A model generated the notes under the pieces. It was not told the DNA's origin. It did not search any database and saw nothing but the letters and a program-made list of their open reading frames with translations. Below, piece after piece: positions 1 to 8,757 of a stretch of DNA of 59,232 nucleotides. Position numbers and translations under genes: made by a program. Within the stretch, counting starts at the first letter, position 1. Each line of letters starts with the position of its first letter. Source of the DNA: Lachnospiraceae bacterium (GTDB lineage Bacteria > Bacillota > Clostridia > Lachnospirales > Lachnospiraceae). Location: assembly GCA_017437965.1 (NCBI GenBank), contig JAFRWN010000139.1, forward strand, positions 1-59,232, read 5' to 3'.

Positions 1-756
1 ATTACTGGTTGCGGTTCCGCTGTGTATCGACCAGCTGGGGCTTATTACCGCCTGCTCGTTATGCATGATGATATGTCTTGTTTCCTGAGGCTGACCCATG
101 AAGTGGAAAACAATATTGTCGCCTTCAAGTTCAAAATAGAAATATACTTCCATTCTTCTCTCATGTGTATGCGAAGGCATCGTATTCCATGAACTGGTGC
201 GGTCAAGCTCGGTCATTCCCATCTGAAGTGAGCAGGACTCGCAAACATTCGGATGTATATACTGGTTAACAACACGCTTGTTCATGTTTTCTTCGCTTCC
301 GAGCGGTCTGTGATTGGCCTTTTCCTTTGTGATATATACCGAAGGATAGGTCTTGTGTGCAGGGCTGGAGTTAAGATAGAACTTTGCAGGCTTGTCCGCA
401 TTTTCCGATCGGAAAATAACTTCTTTGGTACCCATGCCGATATACATTCCGTCCTTGTAATCAAGAGCATACTCTGTTCCGTCAAGAACCACACTGCCTT
501 TTCCGCCGACGTTTATCAGTCCCATCTCACGTCTTTCAAGGAAATACTCAGTTCCGAGTTCCTTTGTGCTTCCGAGCTTAAGCTCACCGCTTACAGGCAT
601 TGCACCGCCAGCTATCATCCTGTCCTGATGGGAATATGTCAGTGCAATCTCATCCGCAACAAATACCTTTTCGATCAGATAGTTCTTACGAAGGGTCTCT
701 GTGTCATAGTGCTTTGAATCATCGGGATGATTGCTGTACCTTATATCAAGTGTCAT
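1..756 (-). CDS. kduI: 5-keto-4-deoxyuronate isomerase KduI (partial, 3' end outside window)
   Basis: KduI converts 5-keto-4-deoxyuronate (the ring-opened unsaturated uronate from pectate-lyase products) to 3-deoxy-D-glycero-2,5-hexodiulosonate in the cytosol. The start ATG at 756 follows AGGAGA. The translation begins MTLDIRYSNHPDD and continues with NYLIEKVFVADE and YSHQDRMIAGGAMPVSGEL, matching the KduI N-terminus. Near the edge it reads NEQAVISPSWSIHSG, the conserved C-terminal region. 252 codons are present, so roughly 25 residues are missing. It is the last visible gene of the long pectin operon and acts just before KduD, encoded two genes upstream. The family call is firm; activity is inferred from family. 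Confidence 0.95.
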   Translation of the reverse strand, partial: MTLDIRYSNHPDDSKHYDTETLRKNYLIEKVFVADEIALTYSHQDRMIAGGAMPVSGELKLGSTKELGTEYFLERREMGLINVGGKGSVVLDGTEYALDYKDGMYIGMGTKEVIFRSENADKPAKFYLNSSPAHKTYPSVYITKEKANHRPLGSEENMNKRVVNQYIHPNVCESCSLQMGMTELDRTSSWNTMPSHTHERRMEVYFYFELEGDNIVFHFMGQPQETRHIIMHNEQAVISPSWSIHSGTATSN

Positions 757-801
757 TTTTATATTTCTCCTTTTATTGAATTTCTGTTTTAATGCTTATT
801 T

Positions 802-1644
802 TCAAATAAACTGTCTTAAATGATTTATTGCAAACGGGATATCCTCGCCTGTCGTGCCTTCAAGCACCAGATTTGCATCGGGGCAGACTATACGTGTTTC
901 AGCTATTATTCTTTCGTAGTCAAATATGCCTTTTCCGACGCCGCACTGCTTAAGTGAACTGTCGGGATTTATAACGCAGTCTTTAATGTGGAATACACAA
1001 ATCCTGTCGCCGAAGGTCTGAAGCCCTTCATCAAGTATCTCGTACATTTTATCCACATTTGATGCGTCAAGGTAATTGTAGAGATCGAATATGAAACGTA
1101 TATTGTTTCTGCCTATCTTTTTTACCGCCTTATCAAGCGTCTTCACATCGTAGCATACATGCCCGAAGGCGCCTTCCATGCACACATTCACATCATAATC
1201 CGCCGCATAATCACAGAGCCCGGAAAAAACGTTTACAACCCTGCTAAGAGCCTCATCGGTACGGTTCATCGGATGATAGGACCACTTATCTCCGTTATAA
1301 GAGCCTGTCTCCGAACCAACCCTGTCACATCCGAACTCTCTGGCATATCTGATATAGTCTTTAAAGACTGCAATGCCTTTTTCAATCTTTAGTTCATCCG
1401 GATGAACGGGGTTAAAATATGCACCGATAAGCGGAACACTTTTTCCTGCTTCTTCAAATGCTTTACGGAATGAAGCTGCCCGGCCGCGTAGTTCCTGGCC
1501 GGGAGCATACTCTATTCCGTCAAGGCACTTGTATGCCACAAGCTGAACTCCGTCAAGACCGAGCTCTGTAAGCCTTGCGGCAATATTACTCTCTCCTTTG
1601 ATGCCTAAATCATGTGCACGTATAAAAAGCTTCATAATCATCAT
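802..1644 (-). CDS. Sugar phosphate isomerase/epimerase family protein (TIM barrel)
   Basis: This 280-residue protein resembles the AP-endonuclease-2/xylose-isomerase-like TIM barrels. Visible features are GLDGVQLVAYK near the N-terminus, metal-site-like acids in VCMEGAFG and FIFDLYNY, FHIKDC, and a C-terminal LVLEGTTGED. Family members isomerise or epimerise ketoses or sugar acids with a divalent metal. The substrate cannot be read from sequence. Its position between kduD and kduI in the pectin operon suggests a step in hexuronate or deoxyuronate handling. The kduD stop codon directly abuts the ATG, so coupled translation is likely. A second ATG nine bases in is an alternative start. Confidence 0.8.
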   Translation of the reverse strand: MMIMKLFIRAHDLGIKGESNIAARLTELGLDGVQLVAYKCLDGIEYAPGQELRGRAASFRKAFEEAGKSVPLIGAYFNPVHPDELKIEKGIAVFKDYIRYAREFGCDRVGSETGSYNGDKWSYHPMNRTDEALSRVVNVFSGLCDYAADYDVNVCMEGAFGHVCYDVKTLDKAVKKIGRNNIRFIFDLYNYLDASNVDKMYEILDEGLQTFGDRICVFHIKDCVINPDSSLKQCGVGKGIFDYERIIAETRIVCPDANLVLEGTTGEDIPFAINHLRQFI

Positions 1645-2400
1645 TTATCTTGCAAGCCAGCCGCCGTCGACTGCAAGTGTAAATCCGTTGACATAATCAC
1701 TTGCTGAAGAAGCAAGGAATACTGCAGCACCCATAAGGTCGTCCGGAGTGCCCCATCTTCCCGCAGGAATTCTTTCAAGTATGTCGGCACTTCTCTTTTC
1801 GTCATTTCTGAGCGCTTCTGTATTGTTGGTTGCCATATATCCTGGAGCGATCGCATTAACATTGATGCCGTATTTTGCCCACTCATTTGCCATGGTCATT
1901 GTAATGCCCTTAACAGCGGATTTGCTTGCTGTATAGCTCGGCACGCGGATTCCGCCCTGATAGGAAAGCATGCTCGCAATCTGGATTATCTTTCCGCCGC
2001 TCTCCTGCTTCATGAACTGTCTTGCGGCCGCCTGTGAAAGGAAGAAAAGAGTACGGCAGTTTGTGTTCATTACAAGATCCCAGTTCTCAACCGAGAAATC
2101 AATGCTGTCCTCGCGTTTTATTATACCTGCGTTGTTCACAAGTATGTCAAGCCTTCCGAATTTTTCAACTGCAGTATTTATTATCGTGTCAACCATTTCA
2201 AGGCTTGAAAGATCCGCGGTAATGTACTGAAAATTTTCCTCTCCGAGCATTTCCTGGGTTTCCGTGCTTTTTGATCTGGAAACTCCGAGCACCTTTGCTC
2301 CTGCTTCGACAAAAGCCCTGCTGATGCCCTGTCCGAGACCGGTATTGCTTCCCGTTACAATTGCAACTTTGCCTTTAAGGCTGAACATATCAAGTATCAT
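1645..2400 (-). CDS. kduD: 2-dehydro-3-deoxy-D-gluconate 5-dehydrogenase KduD
   Basis: KduD is a short-chain dehydrogenase that reduces 3-deoxy-D-glycero-2,5-hexodiulosonate to 2-keto-3-deoxygluconate (KDG). The 251 residues carry the cofactor motif TGSNTGLG near residue 16, NNAG near 90, the catalytic serine in IQIASM, and YTASK near residue 155. IAPGYMATNNTEALR and DYVNGFTLAVDGGW are typical of KduD rather than generic SDRs. Length matches the family. It sits after the AEC transporter gene and abuts the isomerase gene; KDG would feed the KdgK and KdgA encoded upstream. Confidence 0.93.
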   Translation of the reverse strand: MILDMFSLKGKVAIVTGSNTGLGQGISRAFVEAGAKVLGVSRSKSTETQEMLGEENFQYITADLSSLEMVDTIINTAVEKFGRLDILVNNAGIIKREDSIDFSVENWDLVMNTNCRTLFFLSQAAARQFMKQESGGKIIQIASMLSYQGGIRVPSYTASKSAVKGITMTMANEWAKYGINVNAIAPGYMATNNTEALRNDEKRSADILERIPAGRWGTPDDLMGAAVFLASSASDYVNGFTLAVDGGWLAR

Positions 2401-2432
2401 GATCGATTACCTCCGTATTCCTGATATTATTT

Positions 2433-3434
2433 TCAAAAAATCCCCAGCATCTTAAGTGCTGCGACATAAATGAATATCGTTACCGTGCTTATCAGGCTGG
2501 TCCAGACAACCAGCTGTCCCGCCAGTTCGTCATCTCCGCCCATTTCCTTTGCCATTACCGCCGAAGAGACGGCAACCGGAGTTGCGAACACTCCTACAAA
2601 AGTGGCAAAGTGCTCACCCGAAAGCGAAAGCGTCCCTTTTAACAGGTATGCAAGAGAAAGGCCCGCTACAGGCACTGCGATGTTTCTTAAGGCTGTTCCC
2701 ATGATGATCTCGCGCTTAAGCCTTGAGATCGCCGAGAACTCAAATCTGCCTCCGAGCACAAGCAGTGCAAACGGTGTGCATATGTTCTTTACGCTTTCAA
2801 GCGATTTGTATATCACCGTGGCATCCTTAAGCCTTAATCCTATGCCAAGCTTTTCAAACCCGGCCCTTATCACAAGCACAAGAAGTCCGGACACGGTGCC
2901 TATTATCAGAGGATTTTTCGCAATCCCCTTTAATATCTTTTTTACATCCGCTTTTTTCTTTTCTTCGCTTCCGTTAAACACCGTCAGCGTTATGACGCCG
3001 AGTATGTTAAACAAGGGAACGCAGAAAGCAGACATTACGCCTGCCGCCGCCGCACCTTTATCACCGAATAACGATTCGGCAAGCGGGATTCCGATAATGG
3101 CATAGTTTGAACGGAAAACTGCCTGTATCATGACGCCGCGTTTCGCGTTGTCTTTAGTATAAGCCATACAGACCGGTATTGCCAGAAAAAAAATCATCAA
3201 TACCGCAACTACGCCGTATATAACATAAGCCGGATTGACATCCGACAGTTTTTCAATTTTATAAACGTTCAGGAAAAGCATTACCGGCAGCAGTACCCTG
3301 AATACCAGTTTGTTTCCCGAATCAAAGAAATCTTTGCCGAGCAGTCCGATACGCTTTATAAAATAACCCAGAGCAATCAGTATTATGATTGGCAAAACGG
3401 CGTTTGCCGCAAATATGAATGCATCAGAAATCAT
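2433..3434 (-). CDS. AEC-family transporter
   Basis: This 333-residue integral membrane protein has about ten hydrophobic segments in the AEC (auxin efflux carrier) arrangement. It opens with AVLPIIILIALGYFIKR and ends with VWTSLISTVTIFIYVAALKML. Bacterial AEC carriers move small organic acids such as malate or malonate, or act as efflux carriers. The gene overlaps the stop codon of the GH4 gene by one base (TAATG), so it is part of the pectin operon. Export or uptake of an acidic sugar or fermentation acid is plausible, but the substrate is not visible. Confidence 0.85.
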   Translation of the reverse strand: MISDAFIFAANAVLPIIILIALGYFIKRIGLLGKDFFDSGNKLVFRVLLPVMLFLNVYKIEKLSDVNPAYVIYGVVAVLMIFFLAIPVCMAYTKDNAKRGVMIQAVFRSNYAIIGIPLAESLFGDKGAAAAGVMSAFCVPLFNILGVITLTVFNGSEEKKKADVKKILKGIAKNPLIIGTVSGLLVLVIRAGFEKLGIGLRLKDATVIYKSLESVKNICTPFALLVLGGRFEFSAISRLKREIIMGTALRNIAVPVAGLSLAYLLKGTLSLSGEHFATFVGVFATPVAVSSAVMAKEMGGDDELAGQLVVWTSLISTVTIFIYVAALKMLGIF

Positions 3435-4831
3435 TACAGCTTCTCCAAAGGAAAGTAGTCTTTAAGATACTTATCTGTTGCCCTGACCATACTTGTGAAA
3501 AGCTCACGTCCGTCTGCAAGCGAAAGGCCGTCGCATAGGGGCTGGTTCATAAATGCTTCAAACAGCTTATCAAGATTACGTTCCTTAATGCCGTAATATG
3601 TATTTTCAATATTGAGGGCATTACGGAGAACCAATGCGTTAACCTCGGGCGGCAATGGCTTTGAAGTTATCGGCTTCAGGCTGTCGCGCGAGAATACACA
3701 GTTTGTCTCGACAACCGATCCCAACGGCAGTCCCTGCATCTGTCCCACATTTATCACGTTTGCATTCGAAACCACGGGAGGCACGACTCCGGCAAGAGCC
3801 TTGATGAGTTCAACAACCTCCTCATCGCTGTGCTTTACGATTACCTCCTGTTCTCCGTCCGCAATCCTCTGAGACAGCCTGATCTTTTCTATCCTGTCCT
3901 GCTTGCGGAAGCTTACGGGAGTAAGGTGGAAAAGCCAGTTTTCAGCATGTTCTTTGTCTTTTATATACCACGATCCGTTCATAAACTCGGCAAGATGCCT
4001 GTCGCCTGCTGCGGCGAGCACACCAAAGCGTCTGAAAAGATCCATTTTAACTTTATTTCCGTAAAGGAAGAAATCATCCCTGAAGCCGTCCGGAGCGACA
4101 CCCATGCGCTCACAATATCCGCTTTCGTAAAACCTGTCGATGAAGCCGGGCAGTATCTTAAGAAGGTCGGTACCCTTATAGCCGGCTTCGGTTATCCAGG
4201 TAAAATGGTTTACACCGCAGGCATCGATCTGTATCTCGCTTCTGTCAGGCCTTTCGACATCCAGCATTTCATGTGCCACACAGGACAAAAACTCCTGAGC
4301 ATGAAAAACTTCATGGCAGCATCCGAAAGCTTTTATTTCGGGATAGACATCATACAAAGTCTTTGTACACGCAGTCATCGGATTTGTAAGGTTTAAAACC
4401 CAGGCATCCGGGCAGTTTTCCTTTATGGCTTTTGCAAAGCCTTCATATATCGGAACAGTTCTCATGGCGCGAAGCACACCGCCGGGGCCGACCGTGTCTC
4501 CTACAGACTGGTATATACCGTATTTTTCCGGAAAATGCACGTCGGCTTCCATCTCATCAAAGGTTCCGGGAAGGATAGAACAGATTACAAAATCAGCACC
4601 CGAAAGGGCGTCCTCAAGTTTTTCGTATACCTTGTAATCCCAGACAGACACACAGTCCTTTGAGGCATTTATCCTTTCTCCTATCCTTTTGTTAAGTTCT
4701 GCAGCTGCAAGGTCGATATCATACAGCGCTATCTCTCCTCCGAGCTCTCCCGCAAGAGCAAGATCGGTCATGAAAACCCTTGCCCACTGTTTCGAACCGC
4801 CGCCTATATATGAAAGCTTGATTTTTCTCAT
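3434..4831 (-). CDS. GH4 family alpha-galacturonidase
   Basis: GH4 enzymes use NAD+ and a divalent metal in an oxidation-elimination mechanism. The 465 residues begin with the Rossmann loop YIGGGSKQW (8-16). They contain DTVGPGG (112-118), LNLTNP (146-151), CCHEV (171-175) and GVNHF (207-211). The CHEV form of the metal-site motif is the one known from GH4 alpha-galacturonidases of the LplD type, unlike the CHSV of alpha-galactosidases. There is no signal peptide, so it acts in the cytosol. It overlaps the GH105 stop by ATGA. Alongside GH28 and GH105, it would release galacturonate from imported oligogalacturonides. An alpha-glucuronidase activity is less likely. Confidence 0.88.
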   Translation of the reverse strand: MRKIKLSYIGGGSKQWARVFMTDLALAGELGGEIALYDIDLAAAELNKRIGERINASKDCVSVWDYKVYEKLEDALSGADFVICSILPGTFDEMEADVHFPEKYGIYQSVGDTVGPGGVLRAMRTVPIYEGFAKAIKENCPDAWVLNLTNPMTACTKTLYDVYPEIKAFGCCHEVFHAQEFLSCVAHEMLDVERPDRSEIQIDACGVNHFTWITEAGYKGTDLLKILPGFIDRFYESGYCERMGVAPDGFRDDFFLYGNKVKMDLFRRFGVLAAAGDRHLAEFMNGSWYIKDKEHAENWLFHLTPVSFRKQDRIEKIRLSQRIADGEQEVIVKHSDEEVVELIKALAGVVPPVVSNANVINVGQMQGLPLGSVVETNCVFSRDSLKPITSKPLPPEVNALVLRNALNIENTYYGIKERNLDKLFEAFMNQPLCDGLSLADGRELFTSMVRATDKYLKDYFPLEKL

Positions 4832-5955
4832 TGTAATCTTTTAACCTCCGTGTAGCACATAAGGAAGGGTGCCACACCCTTAGCATCATTTTCAACAACG
4901 GGTTCGGAAATATAGTACTCATAGCTTCCGTCCCTGTTCGGTTTGTTTTCCGGTCCGAGTCCCGCAACCAGGCATATGCCTCCGAGATTAAGTTCGCCGT
5001 TTTCACTTACCGTAAGATATTTATCACATATTCCGTCAAAGGTCTTTTTCCCGAGTGCAAGATATTCTTCGTCAAGCACCTTAAGCCTTACACCTTTAAG
5101 CATCGCATAGGCTATCATGCTGCTGCCGCTGGTTTCGAGATAGTTTCCTTCCTTTCCGCCGCAGTCAACAACCTGATAATACAGGCCGCTTTCGGGATCC
5201 GCATATAAGGCAATGCCTTTTATCGCTTCGCGGAAAATACCGATAAGCTCCTCCCTGTACTCATCATTGTTTATATATCCGATTATATCGGCCAGTGCGA
5301 CCGTAAACCAGCCTATCGAGCGGAGCCAGAAGTTTTTGGAGCATCCCGTTTTCCTGTCTGCCCAGAATATGGACTTTGAACAGTCACAGCCATGATAATA
5401 AAGCTTTTTGTTTTCATCAAACATCAGCCTGCGGACATTCTTTATCTGGCTCATGATATCGGACAGATCATTATCTCCGAATTCCATTAGGTATCTCACA
5501 TAGAACACCTGGGCCATGTAGATTCCGTCCAGCCATATCTGATTCGGATAGATCAGCTTATGCCAGAAATTTCCCGTAACGGTCCTCGGCTGGTTTTTAA
5601 GCTGGCTGTAGAGAAGTTCAATTGCTTTTTTGTACTTTTCCTTCCCGGTCATCCGGTAAAGATCAAAAAGCACACGGCCCTCGTTCACATCATCGAGATT
5701 ATACTTTTCAACGGAATATCCGAGAAGCGAACCGTCCTCTTTCACATAGTAGTCTATGAAGTTTTCGGCAAAATCCGAATACTTGGCGTCGCCTGTCACC
5801 AGTGCCATGTCAAGAAAGGCCGCAATGATGCATCCGTCGATATAATTCCATGCGGCAGGCTTGCCGAGAAGGATTTTTTCAATGTTCCAGACCGGCTTGT
5901 CCGGTGTTGAATCCGCAAGCAGTCTGTCTATATATTTTTCTATTTTTTCATACAT
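4828..5955 (-). CDS. GH105 unsaturated rhamnogalacturonyl/galacturonyl hydrolase
   Basis: This 375-residue enzyme belongs to the GH105 (YteR/YesR) alpha6/alpha6-barrel family. These enzymes hydrate the double bond of unsaturated uronic acids at the non-reducing end and so release 5-keto-4-deoxyuronate. WLDGIYM (141-147) places an Asp at 143, the position of the general acid in YteR. WLRSIGWF (210-217) and the late SGSSMIAYAMLKG are family landmarks. No signal peptide is present, so the substrate must be imported. Its product is exactly the substrate of KduI in the same operon. The start lacks a good ribosome site of its own and lies five bases after the GH28 stop, so translational coupling is likely. 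Confidence 0.9.
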   Translation of the reverse strand: MYEKIEKYIDRLLADSTPDKPVWNIEKILLGKPAAWNYIDGCIIAAFLDMALVTGDAKYSDFAENFIDYYVKEDGSLLGYSVEKYNLDDVNEGRVLFDLYRMTGKEKYKKAIELLYSQLKNQPRTVTGNFWHKLIYPNQIWLDGIYMAQVFYVRYLMEFGDNDLSDIMSQIKNVRRLMFDENKKLYYHGCDCSKSIFWADRKTGCSKNFWLRSIGWFTVALADIIGYINNDEYREELIGIFREAIKGIALYADPESGLYYQVVDCGGKEGNYLETSGSSMIAYAMLKGVRLKVLDEEYLALGKKTFDGICDKYLTVSENGELNLGGICLVAGLGPENKPNRDGSYEYYISEPVVENDAKGVAPFLMCYTEVKRLQ

Positions 5956-5960
5956 ATTTT

Positions 5961-7499
5961 CTAGACCGTTTCAAATTCTTCCACGTTGTTAACAATCAGT
6001 TCGTCTCCGACACAGCCTTCGATGTTTACATTTTTGACCGTCAGCTTTCTGACATTGTCAAAATACATTCCGGCCCTGCTCATTTTTACCGCATTGTTTT
6101 TCATTGCCGGAACCCCTTCTTTAGCGTTGGGGTCATAGGTGAAGCTTATGTTTTCAACACTTATTTCGTCTATCGGCATTTCGGGAAGCCCGTCGCAATA
6201 GCAGGCGGCGACATGGCAGTTTTTGCATTCCATATTCCTAAATGCAAATTTACCGAGATATGGTGTCCTGTCATCAACCGGAAGCTTTTCCCTTGTCGTA
6301 TTGTACTCGGAAAACCTGTCCGGATCGCAGCAGTTATACCACATGTTTATTACTATCGGAGTAAGTACTCCGTCCATTTTTATATTCTCGAACAGTACTC
6401 CGTCGATCACTGCGTCTTTTCCTCTTCCGCGTCTGGTCTTGATGCGGAGTCCCCTGTCGGTCGAATTAAAAATACACTTTTCAACCGTAAGATTCTTAAC
6501 TCCGCCGGCCATTTCGCTGCCGAGCGTTACAGCACCGTGTCCGAACTGCATAATACAGTTTCTGATGGTATGGTGATCGGCAGGCTGTTTGAATTTCCTG
6601 CCCAGTTCAATTTTTCCTGATTTGATTGCAATACAATCGTCACCGACACTGAACCTGCAGCCGATGATGTACACGCCGTCGCATGCCTCCGGATCAAGCG
6701 CATCGGTATTGGGGCTGTCCTTGGGAGCATTGACCGCAAGATCGAGGAACGCAAGATTTTTTGAAAAGTAAGGATGAAGCTGCCATGATGCAGAATTCTG
6801 TGCAGTGATTCCGTGAACCGTAATGCCTGTGCAGCGGTTGAAAAACAGCAGTCTCGGACGTGCGGTCTTTCTTTCCTTAACATTTATCCACCATTCGCTG
6901 TTCTGTGCATTTCCGTCAATCGTTCCGCGTCCGACTATTTTGATATCCTCGGCATATTCCGCAAAAATAAGGGACTGATGCATCGGAACGGCATTGCCTT
7001 CCCATGTTCCGAAATGAACCTCTTCGCCTGTTTCAATATCGGTTGCGAATCCTGGGATCATGGGATATTTTTTTGTATCGGTACTGCCGAGCAGCACTGC
7101 ATTTTCTGAAAGCTCAAGAGTAATGTGACTTTTAAGCGAGAGCGGTGATGTAAGATATGTTCCCTCGGGGAAATACAGTCTGCCGTCCTTCGGAAGACAG
7201 TTTATCGCAGCCTGTATGCTTATCGTATCATCCGTGCTGCCGTCTCCCGTTGCCCCGAAAGCCTTTACATTTACGGCACAGCTTTCACTAAGGGTTTTAA
7301 AAACGAGGCTTTCACCGTTTGCTTCAAGAGTATATTCCCGACCGGGTTTCAGTCCGAAAAGGGAAAAAACATTTTTATCCGAGGAAAAAAGTTCATTGCC
7401 GTCAAGCTTTACGGTATATTCCGTCTCACTGTAATAAGGTGAACTGCCTTCAAGCTCAAAACATGCGCTTACGGAACTTGTGAATAGTGTTTGTATCAT
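5961..7499 (-). CDS. GH28 polygalacturonase, cytoplasmic (exo-type)
   Basis: This 512-residue parallel beta-helix protein carries the GH28 signature set: NTDALDP (264-270), GDDC (286-289), FGHGAVTLGSE (319-329) and RIKT (352-355). The first ~75 residues look like a small fibronectin-III-like beta domain, followed by the pectate-lyase-like opening VNVKAFGATGDGSTDD. There is no signal peptide or lipobox, which points to intracellular trimming of imported oligogalacturonides, as in exo-polygalacturonases. Its ATG overlaps the preceding gene's stop (ATGA) and has a GGAGG just upstream. Confidence 0.92.
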   Translation of the reverse strand: MIQTLFTSSVSACFELEGSSPYYSETEYTVKLDGNELFSSDKNVFSLFGLKPGREYTLEANGESLVFKTLSESCAVNVKAFGATGDGSTDDTISIQAAINCLPKDGRLYFPEGTYLTSPLSLKSHITLELSENAVLLGSTDTKKYPMIPGFATDIETGEEVHFGTWEGNAVPMHQSLIFAEYAEDIKIVGRGTIDGNAQNSEWWINVKERKTARPRLLFFNRCTGITVHGITAQNSASWQLHPYFSKNLAFLDLAVNAPKDSPNTDALDPEACDGVYIIGCRFSVGDDCIAIKSGKIELGRKFKQPADHHTIRNCIMQFGHGAVTLGSEMAGGVKNLTVEKCIFNSTDRGLRIKTRRGRGKDAVIDGVLFENIKMDGVLTPIVINMWYNCCDPDRFSEYNTTREKLPVDDRTPYLGKFAFRNMECKNCHVAACYCDGLPEMPIDEISVENISFTYDPNAKEGVPAMKNNAVKMSRAGMYFDNVRKLTVKNVNIEGCVGDELIVNNVEEFETV

Positions 7500-8143
7500 T
7501 TTCCTCCTTGTTTGCCGGCTTTAGCTTCGGCATCCTTTATGATTTTTACCATTGTATTTTTCATTGTTATGAAAAGCATGTCAAACCCAAGATAAAACAG
7601 GCCGAACAGTATGGGTTCAACACCGAGCATCGATGCTTTTTCGCTGCTGTCGGGATTTGCGCTTACTCCGATCGCAACATTTATTACATAATAGGTTTTT
7701 ATTACACAGAAAAGTATCAGTCCCGCATATACTACATTAAGGAATAACGACCAGAATTTTCTGACCGTTACCATCATCCATTTATCATACTCTCTTTCTG
7801 TCGGCTCAAAGTGCCTTAAAGCCTTATTTGTCAGAACGTCAGTCACGACGCCCAGACCTATCGCGAGCACTGCCATAAGATCGGCGCCCTGAATGTATAC
7901 CCCGAGGCCCCAGAAGAAGAAATAGCACACAGCACCGGCGAACCAGAACTTTATGAACAATATCTTCAGCCATCCGGGAATACTGAACTTTCCTTTTGAA
8001 GTATATTTTTTTATCTCGGCTTCGGATACCTTGGGTGCATTTTCGGCATGCACAAGCCTGTCGACAGCATCTGTCTTCAGTTTGTAATAATCTGCTGCCG
8101 ATTTTCCGGTATCCTTTTGTTTTTCACGCTTTTTCTTTGCCAT
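7496..8143 (-). CDS. Uncharacterised 4-TM membrane protein of the pectin ABC operon (a)
   Basis: This 215-residue protein has a lysine-rich cytoplasmic N-terminus (~55 residues) and four hydrophobic segments: IKFWFAGAVCYFFFWGLGVYI, MAVLAIGLGVVTDVLTNK, FLNVVYAGLILFCVIKTYYVI and PILFGLFYLGFDMLFITM. A basic tail follows. I do not recognise a named family. It lies between another four-TM gene and GH28, overlapping the GH28 start by four bases, so it is co-expressed with the importer. No clear ribosome site precedes its ATG. An accessory role for the importer is inferred from context only. Confidence 0.75.
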   Translation of the reverse strand: MAKKKREKQKDTGKSAADYYKLKTDAVDRLVHAENAPKVSEAEIKKYTSKGKFSIPGWLKILFIKFWFAGAVCYFFFWGLGVYIQGADLMAVLAIGLGVVTDVLTNKALRHFEPTEREYDKWMMVTVRKFWSLFLNVVYAGLILFCVIKTYYVINVAIGVSANPDSSEKASMLGVEPILFGLFYLGFDMLFITMKNTMVKIIKDAEAKAGKQGGK

Positions 8144-8165
8144 GTTTAACCCGGGTTTATATTAT

Positions 8166-8744
8166 TTATTCATCATCCGATATGTCGATAGCAGCCATAT
8201 TCTCGTTGGCTTCGACATCGATCGAAGTCCTGATCTTTCTGATCGCTTTTGCATAAAGCGGCAGGGTGATGAGAAGAACTGCTGTGATCACAATGCATAT
8301 AACATGCAAGGTCACTACGGATTTTGCAGTATCGATATATTTTGTGTTCTTGTCAATTACAATCTTATTCTCCGCACGCGTTGTTGCCGAAACGATTCTC
8401 TTGATATATACGTTGTCAACAAAAATCAGAAGGGCGAGCATTCCGCCGAGAAGACCCAGCATCGGCTTGTTGGCTTTCTTACGTTTCGGAAATGAACGGA
8501 GGAATACCACAAAGGCAAGTATCGAAAACAGCATTGCCACGAATTCGCACTGGCCCATGTTCTTACCGTTAATTCTCGCGGTCGTATTGGCAATCGCCGT
8601 AAGATTAAGGGAGTAAATAAAGAACGAAGCCATCAACGCTATAAGAGGAATGGTCTGAGGCGAGCGCTTCAGTGCAACAATATATTTGCGGAATACTTCC
8701 TTTATGCCGCGTCCCTGTTTTTTTGTTTTTTTCTGATCAGCCAT
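8166..8744 (-). CDS. Uncharacterised 4-TM membrane protein of the pectin ABC operon (b)
   Basis: This 192-residue protein has a basic cytoplasmic N-terminus (~30 residues), four hydrophobic segments (around PLIALMASFFIYSLNL, FVAMLFSILAFVVFL, MLGLLGGMLALLIFV and HVICIVITAVLLITLPLYA) and an acidic tail ending DISDDE. The short NTTARINGKNMGQCEF loop joins TM1 and TM2. No named family is recognised. It follows the ATPase gene after 13 bases with a good AGGA site and precedes a second four-TM gene. The pairing with the ATPase suggests a structural or regulatory partner of the importer, but nothing in the sequence proves it. Confidence 0.75.
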   Translation of the reverse strand: MADQKKTKKQGRGIKEVFRKYIVALKRSPQTIPLIALMASFFIYSLNLTAIANTTARINGKNMGQCEFVAMLFSILAFVVFLRSFPKRKKANKPMLGLLGGMLALLIFVDNVYIKRIVSATTRAENKIVIDKNTKYIDTAKSVVTLHVICIVITAVLLITLPLYAKAIRKIRTSIDVEANENMAAIDISDDE

Positions 8745-8757
8745 CTGAACTTTTCCT

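Noticed and set aside
253..717. 154-codon plus-strand frame
   Set aside because: It is antisense to kduI, whose translation matches the family throughout; the frame has no ribosome site and a composition unlike a real protein.
3830..4396. 188-codon plus-strand frame
   Set aside because: It lies fully antisense to the GH4 gene and arises from its codon bias.
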